From: Hyphomicrobiales bacterium
GTDB lineage: Bacteria > Pseudomonadota > Alphaproteobacteria > Rhizobiales > Aestuariivirgaceae
Assembly: GCA_025363755.1 (NCBI GenBank)
Contig: JANYLQ010000046.1
Location: 23,930-87,929, forward strand
Direction of reading: 5' to 3'
Length of the DNA stretch: 64,000 nt
This document shows positions 62,318-64,000 of the stretch, piece by piece (position 1 is the first letter of the stretch; the number at the start of each line of letters is the position of its first letter). The translations under genes and the position numbers were made by a program. The notes beneath the pieces are model-generated. The model did no database searches. It saw only the letters and a list, made by a program, of their open reading frames with translations, and was not told where the DNA came from.

Positions 62318-62650
62318 TTCACCATAATCTTGATCCAAAACGCCGTTCAACGTTACCAGATGGGCATGGCCACTGGCGTCATGGGCTTCTTCCGATCATT
62401 AGTCGGCCCACTCATCGTGGCCGCCTTTGGGGTCATGCTGTTCAGCCAAATTTCAAATTTGTCGGCGTTGCAAGAATCTTCGGGCGAGAAACTAGCTCAG
62501 ATCGTGGCATTGGGTGAAATCCACAACGCTTTCCGCCCGATGTTCGCCCTGGCCGCAGGGGTTTTAGCACTGGCCCTTGCCGCATTCAGCCAGATGCCCG
62601 AGAAGGCACTGCGCGGGAAGGTGAGTGTGGCGGAGTTGGTGGGGGAGTGA
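62318..62650 (+). pseudogene. Duplicated 3' fragment of the MFS exporter gene
   Basis: About 110 codons that match the last 105 residues of the MFS exporter at 59298-60785, for example MGFFRSL, LSALQESSGEKLAQIVA, EIHNAFRPMFALAAGVLAL and SQMPEKALRGKVSVAE. Most base differences are at third positions, so the copy descends from a gene that was long under selection or from another strain. There is no start region or upstream membrane domain. The 121 bases before it (62197-62317) show nothing recognisable. Confidence 0.85.
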
Positions 62651-62942
62651 GTTGTGCGAGGATATTACGGTGCTGGCAGCTCAATCAAGAGCAGACAGTG
62701 ATAATGGTAGCGCAAGCCAAGGATCGATAGGCACAGATAAGCATAATTCTACCTCGTCTCTACTCCGTCTTTGGTAAGCTTGAAAACGAAGGAAAATTAT
62801 GGGATTCATGAACTGCCTGAATTAGAAATTAGAGTCAAAGCTGCAGAGATTTAAGAAAATCAGCGAGCTTTGTGAAGCGGGCTCTCGAAAGTATTTTTTG
62901 CTATAACCCATTTTATAATTGCAAGGTGGTCAGGAGGAATGA
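62651..62942. other. AT-rich gap without a clear gene
   Basis: About 290 bases with stops in all frames and no recognisable element. The end holds a TATAAT box at 62914-62919 and an AGGAGG ribosome site at 62932-62937 that belong to the next gene. I find no good -35 box. Confidence 0.5.
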
Positions 62943-64000
62943 GTGAGATCAACATCCGGAATGCACTATCTTGGATTAGACCATATTAGAGCCTTTGCTG
63001 CACTAATGGTGTTCAGTTTTCATTTCACACATCAATTGCGTTTTGATTCCGTTCATTTGGTGCCTTCAGTATTTTTTTCCCTCTTGCACTCTTGGATGAG
63101 GGCCATACCGGGGTGTCTTTATTTATGACACTTAGCGGCTATCTTTTTGCCAAACTCACGAATAATCGTGACCTAATCTATATTAATTTCCTTTGGAACA
63201 GAATGTTGCGTTTGTTGCCGCTTATGGGTGTCGTTATCGCAATTAATTTTATGGCGAGATTAGTATTGGGATTGCCGATCGAACAGTTAATTTTTGAGGT
63301 ATTCGAAGGCGTCATATTACCTACGTTGCCTAATGGAGGGTGGTCCATAACGGTCGAATTACATTTTTATATTCTGCTGCCTTTTTTATTGGGGTTACTC
63401 AGGAAGGGCAAGTTCAATGCAATAATTCTGTTGGCGATAATAATTGCGACGCGAAGTTTATTTTATTTGGAATATGGTGAGGTCAAAGATATCTCGTATT
63501 CGAGCATAATTGGAAGGTTAGATCAATTTTTGTTGGGCATAGTGGCATTCTATTCAAAAGAATTTATGCGAAATAGGCATTGGACTGCCGCGCTGACATT
63601 TATATTTTTTGCTGCTTTCTATTGGCTTTTTGACTATGCGGGTGGAAAGAATAACATTTCGCCTACTTCGCTTTTGGGGTCTGTTTGGATAGCGCTGCCG
63701 ACCATCGAAGGATTAGCTTATTCAGTATTTATTGCCTATTACGACAAAACCTATCAACCTAAGGACGAGGGTATTTCTTGGCTTATGGGCCGAATAGGAG
63801 CATTTAGTTACTCAATCTATTTGTTGCATTTGTTCTTCGTGAACGATGTAGCGCACTTACTGCGCGATCATTTTGCGTTGGTGCATAATTTTTACGTTGG
63901 GCAATTGTTAGCGTTGCCCGCATTTGGTGTGATGGCAATAATAGGCTATTTTAGCTATCGATTTATCGAAACTCCTTTTTTGAGATATCGAAGGCAATAT
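62943..64000 (+). pseudogene. Acyltransferase-3 family membrane protein, frameshifted at a T7 run and cut by the window end
   Basis: An OafA/YrhL-type integral-membrane acyltransferase, the kind that O-acetylates surface polysaccharides. The start GTG 62943 has AGGAGG 5 bases upstream; LGLDHIRAFAALMVFSFHF with the catalytic-type His region opens the protein. The frame then breaks at seven T (63072-63078). Adding one T would give VFFFPLALLDEGHTGVSLFM, and the rest (TLSGYLFAKL, LPNGGWSITVELHFYILLP, SIYLLHLFFVN, YRFIETPF) runs open to the window edge with about nine more membrane helices. The region is AT-rich. It may be a pseudogene, a sequencing slip or a phase-variable gene. Confidence 0.8.

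Overview
The window reads as a chromosomal segment of an alphaproteobacterium, most likely a Hyphomicrobiales (Rhizobiales) member of roughly 50% G+C (estimated by eye). Reasons: a PopZ-type polar protein between a TolC-family porin and valS, a divK-pleD pair, a Lrp-type PutR divergent from a PutA that lacks its own repressor domain, DUF1489 and DUF3572 genes, DinB with an N-terminal zinc ribbon, and an aerobic-type cobalamin cluster with CobN/CobW. Three tRNA genes (Asn, Cys, Thr) are present. I saw no rRNA gene, CRISPR array, intact insertion sequence or prophage.

Layout. 0-9.1 kb: cysteine synthase, tRNAs, isoaspartyl-methyltransferase-like gene, tolC, popZ, valS, a small membrane gene, a MITE-like repeat and ogt. 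9.2-22.6 kb, minus strand: a B12 cluster. Read 5' to 3' it runs from a cobalamin riboswitch through cbtB-cbtA-cobW, cobN-cobO, a candidate structured leader, cbiX (long form), cobH, cobL, cobI, a cbiG-cobJ fusion and cobM. Five of six copies of a palindromic repeat lie in this cluster; one is inserted in frame inside cobN and one appears to have split the 5' end of cbiX. 22.7-28.7 kb: type I secretion ATPase plus adaptor, a TPR-SPOR protein, an orphan Mrr-like nuclease and an orphan HvfC/DUF2063 protein. 28.8-36.9 kb: dodecin, DUF1489, panC-putR divergent from putA, a LuxR-type ligand-binding domain without HTH, dinB, a HAD hydrolase, DUF3572. 37.1-43.7 kb: divK-pleD, tatABC, serS, surE and a 2-hydroxyacid dehydrogenase. 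43.8-49.6 kb: two unusual secreted proteins, a SpoU-family rRNA methyltransferase, two cyclophilins, queA-tgt. 49.6-60.8 kb: a polyamine-type ABC importer operon divergent from 8-oxoguanine deaminase, a polar amino-acid ABC importer, an M20 amidohydrolase and a DHA2-type MFS exporter. 60.8-64 kb: an accessory tail with a beta-lactamase-like hydrolase flanked by two copies of the MFS 3' end, then a frameshifted acyltransferase that runs off the window.

How parts work together. The riboswitch probably shuts down cobalt uptake (CbtAB) and late cobalt insertion and adenosylation (CobW, CobN, CobO) when B12 is plentiful. The downstream methyltransferase block has its own leader. PutR and PutA form a proline-catabolism switch around a perfect palindrome. 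DivK and PleD belong to the cell-cycle and c-di-GMP circuit, but PleD here has Glu in place of the phosphoacceptor Asp. The 49-60 kb block looks like a nitrogen-scavenging region.

Most interesting: the candidate structured leader before cbiX and the palindrome that seems to have detached it from the gene; the in-frame palindrome in cobN; PleD E53; the HTH-less LuxR-type protein; and a poly-T frameshift (possible phase variation) in the terminal acyltransferase.
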